Source of the DNA: Microbulbifer aggregans
GTDB lineage: Bacteria; Pseudomonadota; Gammaproteobacteria; Pseudomonadales; Cellvibrionaceae
Direction: 5' to 3'
DNA: 64,000 bases
Assembly (NCBI RefSeq): GCF_001750105.1
Contig: NZ_CP014143.1
Location: 2,099,001 to 2,163,000, forward strand
Within the stretch, counting starts at the first letter, position 1, and the number at the start of each line of letters is the position of its first letter. The notes beneath the pieces are model-generated. The model was not told the DNA's origin, made no database searches, and saw nothing but the letters and a program-made list of their open reading frames with translations. Position numbers and translations under genes: made by a program. Positions 25,813 through 35,984 of the stretch are shown here, in pieces.

Positions 25813-26908
25813 CGTAGTCGAAAACGCGCAAGCGTCCGCGCAAAGTGCCGCGGTCCGTGACGAACACCTTTCGCCGGGGGCCCAGCTCCGAGAAGCCCGT
25901 GAAGCCGCCGGGCTGACGCTCGATGAGCTCTCGGCCCGCCTGCGGATGACCGGCAATAAACTGGAGTTGCTGGAGCGGGATGAATACGACCGCCTTCCCA
26001 GTGCCCTCTACGTTCGCGGTTATATCCGCAATGCCTGCAAGGAGCTGGCTGTCGATCCCGAGCCGGTGCTGAAAGCCTTTTCTGGCTACAGCGCTGCCGA
26101 AGAGGAGAGTCGGGCGATCATCGAGCATGTGAGCAAGGGGCCCGTCATCGACGAGGGTGGCAAGGGCGGCCACGGTGTTCTGGCGCTGGTGGCCCTGGTG
26201 GTTGTTGCCGGGGCTTTCTGGTGGTTCCAGGGGCGCGATTTGGGTGTATCGTCGATTGATGTCGATTCTCTTACTGCAGAGCGCCCGGTCGAGGAGACCG
26301 TTGCAGACAGCACTGTGGATGACTCCTTTGCTGGTGAGTTTTCTGAGCCTGCGGCGACAGCAGCCGCGGTGCCTGCGGAGCCCGTTACCGCGGCTGCTCC
26401 GGAGACTTTTGAATCTGTCTCTACAGATGAGGAGGGCGGCTCCCTGGAGTCTGTGCCGCAATCTTTTGCTGCCCAGAGTGAGGAGATTGGTCTCGCTTCG
26501 GTAGAGCCCAGTGGCGAAACCGCGATCGAGGAGACCGCTGCCGAGACCGCTGTTGCCGAGAAGCCCGAGCCCGTTACTGCGACAGCCGCAAGCGGGGCAG
26601 CGCTGGAGACCGCAGTTGAGCCGGTTGCAGCAGTAGAGCCCGCGGCGGCGCCGGTGACCACCGGCTCCGTCGAGACACTGGAGCTCAGCTTCGCCCAGGA
26701 GGCCTGGGTAGAGGCCAAGGATGCGTCTGGCAGTGTGCTGCTGGCCAAGCTGCAACCTGAGGGTTCCGTGGTTGTGCTGGAGGGGCAGCCGCCGTTCAGC
26801 CTGATGCTGGGCAATGCAGCGGCTACCGAAGTCCGCTTCCGTGGCCAAGTCATTCCCAGTGACCCCATCGGCGGCCGCCGTACCCGTCGCATGACAGTGG
26901 GCGAGTAA
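25802..26908 (+). CDS. rodZ: Cytoskeleton protein RodZ
   Basis: A 368-residue bitopic inner-membrane protein that links MreB to the elongation machinery. The cytosolic helix-turn-helix domain (GAQLREAREAAGLTLDELSA, about residues 26-95) is followed by one membrane helix (VLALVALVVVAGAFWWF, about 126-142), a long periplasmic linker rich in Ala, Glu, Thr and Val (about 150-300), and a C-terminal beta domain (DUF4115; LSFAQEAWVEAKDASG). The linker is low complexity, which is normal for the family. It is translationally coupled to pilW. Confidence 0.93.
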   Translation: MTDNVVENAQASAQSAAVRDEHLSPGAQLREAREAAGLTLDELSARLRMTGNKLELLERDEYDRLPSALYVRGYIRNACKELAVDPEPVLKAFSGYSAAEEESRAIIEHVSKGPVIDEGGKGGHGVLALVALVVVAGAFWWFQGRDLGVSSIDVDSLTAERPVEETVADSTVDDSFAGEFSEPAATAAAVPAEPVTAAAPETFESVSTDEEGGSLESVPQSFAAQSEEIGLASVEPSGETAIEETAAETAVAEKPEPVTATAASGAALETAVEPVAAVEPAAAPVTTGSVETLELSFAQEAWVEAKDASGSVLLAKLQPEGSVVVLEGQPPFSLMLGNAAATEVRFRGQVIPSDPIGGRRTRRMTVGE

Positions 26909-27029
26909 ACCCCTCGCGGACGGTGTCATGCCGGCCGCTTTGTCATCCCCGGAACCCCAAGCTGCCTGTTCACTAGCTAGGATGGGCAGTCACGCGTGCG
27001 CTGATGCTGATTTGTGCGCTCGGCACCTT

Positions 27030-27035
27030 TATAAT
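27030..27035 (+). promoter_or_regulatory. -10 element of an ispG promoter
   Basis: TATAAT at 27030-27035, about 44 bp before the chosen ispG ATG. The -35 region is weak. It supports the ATG at 27079 rather than the upstream frame start at 27004. Confidence 0.4.
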
Positions 27036-27078
27036 TCCCCCTCGATTTTTCACTCTGCGAAACCGTCAGGTCAGACCT

Positions 27079-28191
27079 ATGCAATTTGAGTCACCCATCG
27101 TTCGCCGCGTATCCCGCCAGATTATGGTGGGCAATGTGCCTGTTGGTGGCGGGGCGCCCATTTCGGTGCAGAGCATGACCAACACCGAGACCTGTGATGT
27201 CGAGGCCACCGTTGGCCAGATTCGGCGTTTGCAGGATGCCGGGGCCGATATCGTGCGGGTCTCCGTACCCACCATGGAGGCGGCCGAAGCATTTGGTGAG
27301 ATCAAGAAGCAGGTAGAGGTACCGCTGGTTGCGGATATCCACTTCGATTACCGCATCGCCCTGCGGGTGGCGGATCTGGGAGTGGACTGCCTGCGTATCA
27401 ACCCGGGTAATATCGGCCGTGAGCACCGTATTCGCGCCGTGGTGGACAAGGCCCGGGACCTGAATATCCCGATCCGGATCGGCGTCAACGCGGGTTCACT
27501 GGAAAAAGACCTGCAGAAGAAATACGGCGAGCCGACCCCGGATGCCCTGGTGGAGTCCGCTCTGCGTCACGTCGAAATTCTGGATGGCCTGGACTTTCAC
27601 AACTTCAAAGTCAGCGTAAAGGCCTCTGATATCTTCATGGCCACCGCGGCTTACCGGAAGCTGGCCCAGTTGATTGAGCAGCCCCTGCACTTGGGTATCA
27701 CCGAGGCCGGGGGCCTGCGTTCGGGCACCGTGAAGTCCGCAATCGGCCTCGGTGCGCTACTGCTGGATGGCATCGGCGATACTCTGCGGGTCTCCCTCGC
27801 CGCCGATCCGGTGGAAGAGGTGAAGGTGGGCTGGGATCTACTCAAGAGCCTGCGCCTGCGCACCAAGGGGATCAACTTTATCGCTTGTCCCAGCTGCTCG
27901 CGTCAGAACTTCGACGTGGTGAAGACCATGAACGAGCTGGAGACGCGCCTCGAAGATGTGACCACGCCGCTGGATGTGGCGGTCATCGGTTGCATCGTCA
28001 ATGGCCCGGGTGAGGCCAAAGAGGCGGATGTCGGTCTCGCCGGTGGCACACCCAGCCATGCGATTTATGTGGACGGTAAGCCCAGCCATAAGCTGAAAAA
28101 TGACAACCTGGTGGATGACCTGGAGCGCCTGATTCGCGAAAAGGCTGCCGCCAAGGCGGAGCAAGAGGCGGATATCATCGCCAAGGCCTGA
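27079..28191 (+). CDS. ispG: 4-hydroxy-3-methylbut-2-enyl diphosphate synthase IspG
   Basis: A 370-residue 4Fe-4S enzyme of the MEP isoprenoid pathway that converts MEcPP to HMBPP. The TIM-barrel N-terminus begins [19 protein letters not shown]; the C-terminal cluster ligands are CPSC ([11 protein letters not shown]) and [10 protein letters not shown]. The start at ATG 27079 ([10 protein letters not shown]) matches the E. coli length (372) and has a TATAAT at a suitable distance. It is followed by a long inverted repeat before hisS. Confidence 0.97.
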   Translation: MQFESPIVRRVSRQIMVGNVPVGGGAPISVQSMTNTETCDVEATVGQIRRLQDAGADIVRVSVPTMEAAEAFGEIKKQVEVPLVADIHFDYRIALRVADLGVDCLRINPGNIGREHRIRAVVDKARDLNIPIRIGVNAGSLEKDLQKKYGEPTPDALVESALRHVEILDGLDFHNFKVSVKASDIFMATAAYRKLAQLIEQPLHLGITEAGGLRSGTVKSAIGLGALLLDGIGDTLRVSLAADPVEEVKVGWDLLKSLRLRTKGINFIACPSCSRQNFDVVKTMNELETRLEDVTTPLDVAVIGCIVNGPGEAKEADVGLAGGTPSHAIYVDGKPSHKLKNDNLVDDLERLIREKAAAKAEQEADIIAKA

Positions 28192-28209
28192 CCATCCTCA
28201 GGAGGGGCG

Positions 28210-28318
28210 TTGGGTGCTGACGGGGCTTTTGCGGGACATGCCGTGAATCCGTCCCTGGAGGCTTGTCGACCGGGTCCCTCCGGCCGACAGTCCCGCAAAA
28301 ACCCCAACAGCACCCATC
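28210..28318. repeat. Long imperfect inverted repeat between ispG and hisS
   Basis: The left arm (28210-28238) and the right arm (28290-28318) pair at 25 of 29 positions. Inside are two smaller stems: GGGAC...GTCCC (28234-28256), and TGTCGACCGG (28264-28273) with CCGGCCGACA (28280-28289), 9 of 10. The core ATGCCGTGAATCCGTCCCTGG has the look of dispersed intergenic repeats seen in marine gammaproteobacteria (recall, not checked). It has no ORF and no T-run. Confidence 0.65.
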
Positions 28319-28381
28319 AGAGTCTTGTCGGTGTCGACGCCCTTCAACCCGGAAACTGATTGAGTTAAGTAAGGACAAACC

Positions 28382-29644
<1,263 letters not shown>

Positions 29645-29739
29645 CCGCGGAGCGACAGAAGACAGAAGTAAGTATCGGGAGTGGCCCAGGGCCGCTCCAC
29701 GGGAAGTATCAAGAATTGACAGGAAAGGCGAATTGACCA

Positions 29740-30462
29740 ATGGCTGATCATTTGACCGAAGAAGAACAATTAGAATCGTTGAAGCGCTGGTGGGCGGAAA
29801 ACGGCCGTGGCATCGTCACCGGCGTGGTCCTGGCACTGGCCGGTTACTTTGGTTTCCAGTGGTGGCAGGGCGCCGAGCGCGACCAGGTCGAGGCTTCCTC
29901 TGACCTGTACCAGGGCTTTGTCGAAGCGGTAAGCGCGAACGAGGGCCAGCCGGACAACAAGCAGTTGACCACGGCGAAGAGCCTCGCCCAGCAGTTGAAA
30001 GAGGAGTACGCGAGCCGTATCTACGCCAGCCAGGCGGCACTGCGCCTTGCGGCTCTGGCGGCCGGCGATAACGATCTGGAGTCTGCCGAGAAGGAGCTGC
30101 AGTGGGTACTGGATAACAGCAAAGAGGAATCCCTCAAGCTGCTTGCCACTCGCCGCCTGGCCTCTGTACTCGCCGCGCGCGGCAAGCCCGATGAGGCTCT
30201 GAAGCTTCTGGAAGGCGATGTACCCGCAGCTTTTGCGGCCCTGTTCGCTGAGACCCGTGGCGATATCCTGCTGCAGAAAGGCGACGAAAGCGCGGCCCAC
30301 GAGGCCTACCAGCAGGCCCTGGCCAAGCTGACGGCGGAGCAGGCGGGCGGTGCCCAGTTGCTGCGCCTGAAGGCCGAGGGTGTAGCGCCAGCAAAGACTG
30401 AGGCAAGTGCAGCGGAAGAGCCTGCACAGGAAGAGCCGGCACAGGAGAGTGACGAGCAATGA
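29740..30462 (+). CDS. yfgM: YfgM-type ancillary translocon protein (TPR)
   Basis: A 240-residue bitopic inner-membrane protein. A short cytosolic part beginning MADHLTEEEQLESLKRWW is followed by one helix (GIVTGVVLALAGYFGFQWW, about residues 24-42) and periplasmic tetratricopeptide-like helices. This is the YfgM family, which contacts SecYEG and the PpiD chaperone. The last 25 residues are rich in Ala, Glu, Pro and Gln. The gene overlaps bamB by 4 bp, and the hisS-yfgM-bamB-der order is the common gammaproteobacterial one. Confidence 0.93.
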   Translation: MADHLTEEEQLESLKRWWAENGRGIVTGVVLALAGYFGFQWWQGAERDQVEASSDLYQGFVEAVSANEGQPDNKQLTTAKSLAQQLKEEYASRIYASQAALRLAALAAGDNDLESAEKELQWVLDNSKEESLKLLATRRLASVLAARGKPDEALKLLEGDVPAAFAALFAETRGDILLQKGDESAAHEAYQQALAKLTAEQAGGAQLLRLKAEGVAPAKTEASAAEEPAQEEPAQESDEQ

Positions 30463-31628
30463 AAGCCATTTCACGCACCCTGACCAGAGCGGTCGTGGTG
30501 GCACTGGCGGCAGCGATCGCCGCCTGCGCTTCCAACGATGAGAAAAAAGAAGACACGGACCCCGTCGAGCTTGTGGATATCAATGCCACTGTGGAGCTGC
30601 GTGAAGTCTGGTCGGAAAACATCGGCGATATCGACACCAAACGTTACGCCATGCTGCAGCCCGCTATCGGTGCAGGCAGGATTGTTGCTGCCAGCAGTGA
30701 CGGCGAGGTACAGGCACTGGACCGTGCCACCGGTCGCCGGCAGTGGAAAGTGGACCTCGACGTGCCCATCAGTGGCGGCGTCGGCGTTGGGCTCAACCTT
30801 GCTGTCGTATCCGATTACCGCGGCCGTGTAGTGGCTCTCGATCTGAACGATGGCAGTGAACTCTGGAGCCACCAGCTCACCAGTGAAGTGGTGGCGGCGC
30901 CGGCCGTCGGTGCCGGTGTGGTTGTTGTGCAGTCGGTGGACGGCAAGCTGGTTGGGCTCGATGCAACCGATGGCACCGAACGCTGGAGCCACAGCACGAC
31001 GCTTCCGGTACTGACCCTGCGTGGCACGGCAGCGCCGGTGATCACCGCCGGCCTGGTATTCGCCGGTCTGGATAACGGCAAACTGATCGCCCTCGACGCC
31101 CGCGATGGTATTCCTCGCTGGGAGCAGCGGGTGGCCATTCCGCAGGGCTCCGCCGAACTGGAGCGCGTTGTGGATATCGACGGCTCCCCGGTGGTACGCG
31201 GCGACCTGGTGTTCGCCGCCAGCTATCAAGGGCGCGTCGTGGCCCTGTCCCGTGAGGACGGCCGGGGCCTGTGGGCCCGGGATGCCTCCACCCACCACAG
31301 CGTGGCCGTGGGTGCGGGCAATGTATACTTGAGCGATGCCGGTGGCAGCGTATATGCCTACAATGTGGGCAGTGGCCAGATCGTCTGGAGCAACAATGAT
31401 CTGCTGCGCCGGGAGCTGAGCGGCCCTGCCTACTTCGGTGATGTGCTGGTCGTGGGCGATCTGGAAGGCTACCTACACGCCATCGACCCGACGACCGGCC
31501 AGATCATCGGCCGTGAGCAGATTGACGGCGATCCGGTACGGATTCCGATGGTTGTAGATGGCGACCTGCTCTTTGCCCTGTCTGATGACGGAGAGCTCGT
31601 TGCCCTGCGCCTCGAGCGTCGCCAATAA
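30459..31628 (+). CDS. bamB: Outer membrane assembly lipoprotein BamB
   Basis: A 389-residue lipoprotein of the BAM complex, which folds beta-barrel proteins into the outer membrane. The signal peptide ends in AAAIAACAS (lipid Cys near residue 23), and an eight-bladed PQQ-type beta-propeller follows with repeated motifs such as ALDRATGRRQWKVDL and ALDLNDGSELWSH. It is coupled to yfgM by a 4-bp overlap. The length agrees with the family (about 380-392). Confidence 0.95.
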   Translation: MKAISRTLTRAVVVALAAAIAACASNDEKKEDTDPVELVDINATVELREVWSENIGDIDTKRYAMLQPAIGAGRIVAASSDGEVQALDRATGRRQWKVDLDVPISGGVGVGLNLAVVSDYRGRVVALDLNDGSELWSHQLTSEVVAAPAVGAGVVVVQSVDGKLVGLDATDGTERWSHSTTLPVLTLRGTAAPVITAGLVFAGLDNGKLIALDARDGIPRWEQRVAIPQGSAELERVVDIDGSPVVRGDLVFAASYQGRVVALSREDGRGLWARDASTHHSVAVGAGNVYLSDAGGSVYAYNVGSGQIVWSNNDLLRRELSGPAYFGDVLVVGDLEGYLHAIDPTTGQIIGREQIDGDPVRIPMVVDGDLLFALSDDGELVALRLERRQ

Positions 31629-31637
31629 AATCGAAAC

Positions 31638-31707
31638 GGGCGGAGCTGGCCTCCGCCCGCCGCGCCACTCATGCGCGGAGACGTTGTACCGCCCGCGCTT
31701 CGCGGGC
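31638..31707 (+). terminator. Two consecutive hairpins between bamB and der
   Basis: GGGCGGAG-CTGGC-CTCCGCCC (31638-31658) lies 9 bp after the bamB stop. GCCCGCG-CTT-CGCGGGC (31691-31707) is followed by GTTCGTGTTT. Neither has a clean T-run; they may partly terminate the hisS-bamB transcript or protect its 3' end. Confidence 0.45.
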
Positions 31708-31752
31708 GTTCGTGTTTATGGCAAATCCATTTTGCCCAGAGAAGACTGAGTT

Positions 31753-33150
31753 ATGCTGCCAGTAATTGCCCTGGTCGGGCGTCCCAATGTGGGTAAATCC
31801 ACCCTGTTCAACCGGCTCACCAAGAGCCGTGATGCCCTGGTGGCAAACTACGCCGGTCTTACCCGCGATCGCAAATACGGTGAAGCGGAGATCGACGGTA
31901 AGAAGATGATTCTCGTCGACACCGGTGGTATCACCGGCGGCGAGGAGGGCATCGACGCAGCCATGGCGCAGCAGTCCATGCAGGCGATCGAGGAAGCCGA
32001 CTTCGTCCTGTTCCTGGTCGATTGCCGGGATGGCCTGACTCCGGCGGACGAGATGATTGCCGAGCAGCTGCGCAGTCGCTCCAAGCCGACCCTGCTGGTG
32101 GCCAACAAGGTGGATGGGGTGAATCCCGATATCGCCCTGGCACCGTTTTACGAGTTGGGTATCGGCGAGCTTTTCCCCACTACCGCTACTCATGGGCGCG
32201 GCGTTCGCTCCCTGATGCAACGCGTTGCAGACGGCCTGCCGGAGCAGGCTGCCGCAGAAGAAGAGGAGGACGAAGCCACCGGCATCAAGATCGCCATTGT
32301 CGGCCGTCCCAACGTGGGCAAGTCCACCCTGGTCAACCGTCTGCTGGGTGAAGAGCGAGTGGTGGTTTACGACCAGCCCGGTACGACCCGTGACAGTGTC
32401 TACATCAATTACGAACGCGACGACAAACCCTACACGCTGATCGATACCGCGGGTATCCGCCGGCGCAAGAACATCAAGGAATCGGTGGAGAAGTTTTCCA
32501 TCGTGAAAACGCTGCAGGCGGTCGAGGACGCCAATGTGGTGGTGCTGGTGATTGATGCCAAAGAGGGCCTCGTCGACCAGGATATGCACCTGATGGGCAG
32601 TGTCATTCAGGCGGGCCGTGCACTCGTGGTGGCGCTGAACAAGTGGGATGGCCTTGACTCCGACCATCGCGATTTCGTGAAGACCGAGCTGGAGCGGCGC
32701 CTGCGCTTCGTCGACTTCGCGGATATCCACTTTATTTCCGCTTTGCACGGTACCGGTGTCGGTCACCTCTACGAGTCCATCGAAGCGGCTTACCAGTCTG
32801 CCACCGACAAGCTCTCCACCAACCACCTGACCCGTATCTTGCAGTGGGCGGTGAGTGAGCACCAACCGCCACTGGTGCACGGGCACCGCATCAAGTTACG
32901 CTATGCCCACGCCGGCGGCCAGAATCCACCGGTGATCGTGATTCACGGTAACCAGACTGAAAAAGTGCCGGCTCACTATGTGCGCTATCTGGAAAAGACA
33001 TTCCGCAAGGCGCTGGAGCTGCACGGTACGCCGGTAAAAATCGAATTCCGCACTGGTGACAATCCCTACGCCGGGCGCAAGAACAAGCTGTCCGACCGGC
33101 AGAAGGCCAAGAAGCGCCGGTTGATGAAGTTCGTGAAGAAGAAAAAATAA
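31753..33150 (+). CDS. der: Ribosome biogenesis GTPase Der (EngA)
   Basis: A 465-residue double GTPase needed for 50S subunit maturation. The first G domain begins [14 protein letters not shown] near residue 8 with DTGG and NKVD motifs. The second begins [18 protein letters not shown] near 183 with [10 protein letters not shown] and NKWD. The C-terminal KH-like domain ends in a very basic tail ([20 protein letters not shown]). It is linked to bamB as in most gammaproteobacteria. Confidence 0.97.
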   Translation: MLPVIALVGRPNVGKSTLFNRLTKSRDALVANYAGLTRDRKYGEAEIDGKKMILVDTGGITGGEEGIDAAMAQQSMQAIEEADFVLFLVDCRDGLTPADEMIAEQLRSRSKPTLLVANKVDGVNPDIALAPFYELGIGELFPTTATHGRGVRSLMQRVADGLPEQAAAEEEEDEATGIKIAIVGRPNVGKSTLVNRLLGEERVVVYDQPGTTRDSVYINYERDDKPYTLIDTAGIRRRKNIKESVEKFSIVKTLQAVEDANVVVLVIDAKEGLVDQDMHLMGSVIQAGRALVVALNKWDGLDSDHRDFVKTELERRLRFVDFADIHFISALHGTGVGHLYESIEAAYQSATDKLSTNHLTRILQWAVSEHQPPLVHGHRIKLRYAHAGGQNPPVIVIHGNQTEKVPAHYVRYLEKTFRKALELHGTPVKIEFRTGDNPYAGRKNKLSDRQKAKKRRLMKFVKKKK

Positions 33151-33199
33151 CGGTTGCAGCCCCTTCCCGGGGCCAACCAGCAGGCAAAAGGAGAACGCA

Positions 33200-34663
33200 A
33201 TGCTGGACCTGAAAAACCCCTCGCTGCTGCGCACCCAGTCCTATGTGGACGGTCAGTGGATCGATGCCGATTCCGGAGCCACCCTCGACGTTACCAACCC
33301 GGCCACCGGCGAAGTGGTGGCCAGCATTGCCAGCCTCGGTGCGGCGGAGACCCGTCGCGCGATCGAAGCTGCCAACCGCGCCTGGCCGGCCTGGCGGGAT
33401 GCCACCGTAAAGGAGCGGGCCAAGATCCTGCGCCGCTGGTATGACCTGATCATCGAAAATGCCGATGACCTGGCGAAGATCCTCACCGCCGAGCAGGGTA
33501 AGCCACTCGCGGAAGCGAAGACCGAGGTGGTTTACGGGGCCAACTACGTCGAGTGGTTTTCCGAGGAAGCCAAGCGGGTCTACGGTGATGTCATCGCGCC
33601 GCCGTCGAAGGACAAGCGAATCATTGTCATCAAGCAGTCCGTGGGTGTGACCTGCTCGGTAACCCCATGGAATTTCCCCAGCGCCATGATTGCCCGCAAG
33701 ATGGCCCCGGCCCTCGCCGCCGGTTGTCCCTTTGTCAGCAAGCCCGCCTCCGAAACGCCGCTGTCGGCGCTGGCGCTGGCGGTACTGGCGGAAGAAGCGG
33801 GTATCCCGGCCGGTGTTTTCAACGTGGTGGTGGGTAAAAGCTCCCGCGAGATCGGCGCCGAGATGACGTCCAACCCGCTGGTACGCAAGTTCACCTTCAC
33901 CGGTTCCACCGGGGTGGGCAAGCAGCTGCAGGCCCAGTGCGCGGAAACCATCAAGAAAACCTCCATGGAGCTCGGTGGCAACGCACCGTTTATCGTCTTC
34001 GATGACGCCGACCTCGATGAGGCGGTGAAGGGTGCCATCGTCTGTAAATACCGTAACGCTGGTCAGACCTGTGTGTGCGCCAACCGTATCTTTGTACAGG
34101 AGGGCGTCTACGATGCCTTCGCGAAGAAATTCGCCCAGGCGGTGCAGGGCATGAAAATGGGCAACGGCGCCGAAGAGGGCGTCGAGGTCGGCCCGATGAT
34201 CAACACCAAGGCCGTGAAGGATGTGCACGCGCTGGTGGAGGATGCAGTTTCCAAGGGCGCCAAGGCACCGGTCGAGGGCGGTCCCAGTGAAATGGGAGCC
34301 TGCTTCTACGCGCCGACCATACTGACGGGCGTGACCGACGAGATGAAGATTTTCCGAGAGGAGATTTTTGGCCCGGTGGCGCCGCTGTACAAATTCTCCA
34401 CCGAGGAGGAGGTGATCAAACTGGCCAACGACACCGAGTACGGTCTCGCTTCCTATTTCTATTCCCGCGATATCGGCCGTATCTGGCGCGTCAGCGAGGG
34501 TCTGGAATACGGCATGGTCGGCGTCAACGAGGGTATTATCTCCAATGAGATGGCGCCTTTCGGTGGTGTAAAGGAATCCGGTGTTGGCCGCGAGGGCTCC
34601 AAGTACGGTATCGACGATTACATCGAGATCAAGTACCTCTGCCTCGGTGGTATCGACAAGTAA
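33200..34663 (+). CDS. gabD: NAD(P)-dependent succinate-semialdehyde dehydrogenase
   Basis: A 487-residue aldehyde dehydrogenase. The catalytic Glu is in MELGGNAPFIVFDD near residue 257 and the nucleophilic Cys in GQTCVCANRIF near 291. The cofactor loop FTGSTGVGKQL and the substrate-loop sequences place it in the GabD branch that oxidises succinate semialdehyde to succinate (GABA and related degradation). The length is close to E. coli GabD (482). No gabT transaminase is adjacent, so the source of the semialdehyde is open. An AAAGGAG ribosome site precedes the ATG. Confidence 0.92.
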   Translation: MLDLKNPSLLRTQSYVDGQWIDADSGATLDVTNPATGEVVASIASLGAAETRRAIEAANRAWPAWRDATVKERAKILRRWYDLIIENADDLAKILTAEQGKPLAEAKTEVVYGANYVEWFSEEAKRVYGDVIAPPSKDKRIIVIKQSVGVTCSVTPWNFPSAMIARKMAPALAAGCPFVSKPASETPLSALALAVLAEEAGIPAGVFNVVVGKSSREIGAEMTSNPLVRKFTFTGSTGVGKQLQAQCAETIKKTSMELGGNAPFIVFDDADLDEAVKGAIVCKYRNAGQTCVCANRIFVQEGVYDAFAKKFAQAVQGMKMGNGAEEGVEVGPMINTKAVKDVHALVEDAVSKGAKAPVEGGPSEMGACFYAPTILTGVTDEMKIFREEIFGPVAPLYKFSTEEEVIKLANDTEYGLASYFYSRDIGRIWRVSEGLEYGMVGVNEGIISNEMAPFGGVKESGVGREGSKYGIDDYIEIKYLCLGGIDK

Positions 34664-34682
34664 AATTCTCAATTGATTCTCG

Positions 34683-35369
34683 ATGAACATCGAGCCCATC
34701 GCGCGCGTGCACTCCTGCTTCGGCGAGAAGTTCGGGGTGCCGCGCCAGCCGCTGCTTGCCGATGCGAGCCGCGCCTCCATTGAACTGCTGCCGCCGCTGA
34801 ACGTGGCGGAGGCCGTGGCCGGGCTGGAGGAAAACACCCATATCTGGGTGATCTTCCAGTTCCACCAGGCGGCCGGCCAGTGGTCTGCCAAGGTGCGCCC
34901 GCCGCGCCTCGGCGGCAACAAGAAACTCGGTGTGCTCGCCACCCGTTCCCCATTCCGCCCCAATAATATCGGCCTCTCCGTGGTGCGCCTGCTGGAAGTG
35001 CGCACTTCGCCAAAGGTAGAGTTGATTGTCGGTGGTGCAGATCTCGTCGACGGCACGCCGGTGCTGGATATCAAACCCTATGTGCCTTATGCGGATGCGC
35101 TCGGAGACGCACACAGTGCTTTTGCCGATAGGGCACCGGCAGCAGTTACGGTGGAGATCCCAGCGGTCGTGCGGGAAAAGGCTGCAGCCTATCAAGACGA
35201 CTGGGGCACGGATCTGCCGCGCCTGATTGAGCAGGTGTTAGGGCAAGATCCCAAACCCGCCTACCAGAAGCCGGACCCGGACAGGGTTTATGGTATGAAA
35301 CTCTGTGGCTTCGACCTGCGCTGGCGCTATATCAGTCAAGGACAGCTGAACGTAGTCTCACTCGATTAG
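34683..35369 (+). CDS. trmO: tRNA (N6-threonylcarbamoyladenosine37-N6)-methyltransferase TrmO
   Basis: A 228-residue SAM-dependent enzyme of the YaeB/TsaA beta-barrel family that methylates t6A37 in tRNA-Thr. The signature is RSPFRPNNIGLSVVRLLEV near residues 92-110, and LDIKPYVPYAD near 127-137 is also typical. The C-terminal extension (GQDPKPAYQKPDPDRVYGM) matches the E. coli YaeB type. It lies 19 bp after gabD and may share its transcript. Confidence 0.92.
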   Translation: MNIEPIARVHSCFGEKFGVPRQPLLADASRASIELLPPLNVAEAVAGLEENTHIWVIFQFHQAAGQWSAKVRPPRLGGNKKLGVLATRSPFRPNNIGLSVVRLLEVRTSPKVELIVGGADLVDGTPVLDIKPYVPYADALGDAHSAFADRAPAAVTVEIPAVVREKAAAYQDDWGTDLPRLIEQVLGQDPKPAYQKPDPDRVYGMKLCGFDLRWRYISQGQLNVVSLD

Positions 35370-35409
35370 CACTGACGTGGGGCGGCGTTTGCGATAAGGA
35401 AATATTGCA

Positions 35410-35871
35410 ATGCGATACATGGCCCTGTTTTGGTTGGTTTTTGCTCCCGTAGCACTCTCTTCAGATGAAGAGGATCCGTCACAGTTTATTGCCGCATTTG
35501 CCGCTGATTTTAAGGGACACAAAGAAGCTGCAGCTTTCGATCAATATTTTGTGGGGGCCCCTGTTTTCTTTCTGGGGGAGCAACCGGGAATCTCCTCGGC
35601 GCCAGATTTCGCGCCAGGAATGGTTGAGCTTTTGCGTGAGACGTTGCACCTGGACCAATATCCGTTCGGAAAAGTCAAAGTGGAAAGCCAGAATATTGCG
35701 GATGATGGCACGGCGACATTGCTGGTAGTTTTTGAGCGTGAACGGTCGCGCGAACCATACGCGAAAGCCATCTGTAATATTTTCGCGTTAACAAAGACTC
35801 AGGGTGGGTGGAAAATCAGTTTCTGGCATCTCGTCACCACTTACCATCCGACACGATGTACATGGGCCTAG
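35410..35871 (+). CDS. Small secreted protein, unknown, possibly NTF2-like
   Basis: A 153-residue protein with a signal peptide (MRYMALFWLVFAPVALS, about residues 1-17). The mature part begins DEEDPSQFIAAFAADF and ends in GGWKISFWHLVTTYHPTRCTWA. The pattern of alternating helices then strands with a final WKISFWH strand recalls the NTF2-like (SnoaL) fold, but I cannot name a family. Two Cys may pair (in KAICNIF and TRCTW). AAGGAAATATTGCA precedes the ATG. It stands alone between trmO and the scsB-like gene, with slightly lower GC. Confidence 0.6.
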   Translation: MRYMALFWLVFAPVALSSDEEDPSQFIAAFAADFKGHKEAAAFDQYFVGAPVFFLGEQPGISSAPDFAPGMVELLRETLHLDQYPFGKVKVESQNIADDGTATLLVVFERERSREPYAKAICNIFALTKTQGGWKISFWHLVTTYHPTRCTWA

Positions 35872-35963
35872 CCCGGTGCTGGAGTGCCTTTACCGGTTTT
35901 GATGGCGATCCAGGCCCGTAACGGGAACGTACTATCAATAGATAAAGACCGCCTGTCAGCAGT

Positions 35964-35981
35964 CTGTCCAGAGGGGGACAG
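35964..35981 (+). promoter_or_regulatory. Hairpin overlapping the ribosome site of the dsbD-like gene
   Basis: CTGTCC-AGAGGG-GGACAG places the GAGGGGG ribosome site in its loop and right arm, 4-7 nt before the TTG/GTG start. It could lower translation, but a 6-bp stem is modest. Confidence 0.3.
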
Positions 35982-35984
35982 TCC

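Noticed and set aside
25550..26929. A 459-codon minus-strand frame opposite pilW and rodZ
   Set aside because: RodZ and PilW explain the plus strand. The antisense frame mirrors the low-complexity RodZ linker.
31669..32886. A 405-codon minus-strand open frame opposite der
   Set aside because: The plus strand encodes Der with both GTPase domains. The antisense frame is a shadow with no motif.
32891..35074. A 727-codon minus-strand open frame
   Set aside because: It lies opposite der, gabD and trmO, each with complete family motifs on the plus strand. High GC and codon bias keep the antisense frame open; its protein is low complexity in His and Gly with no domain.
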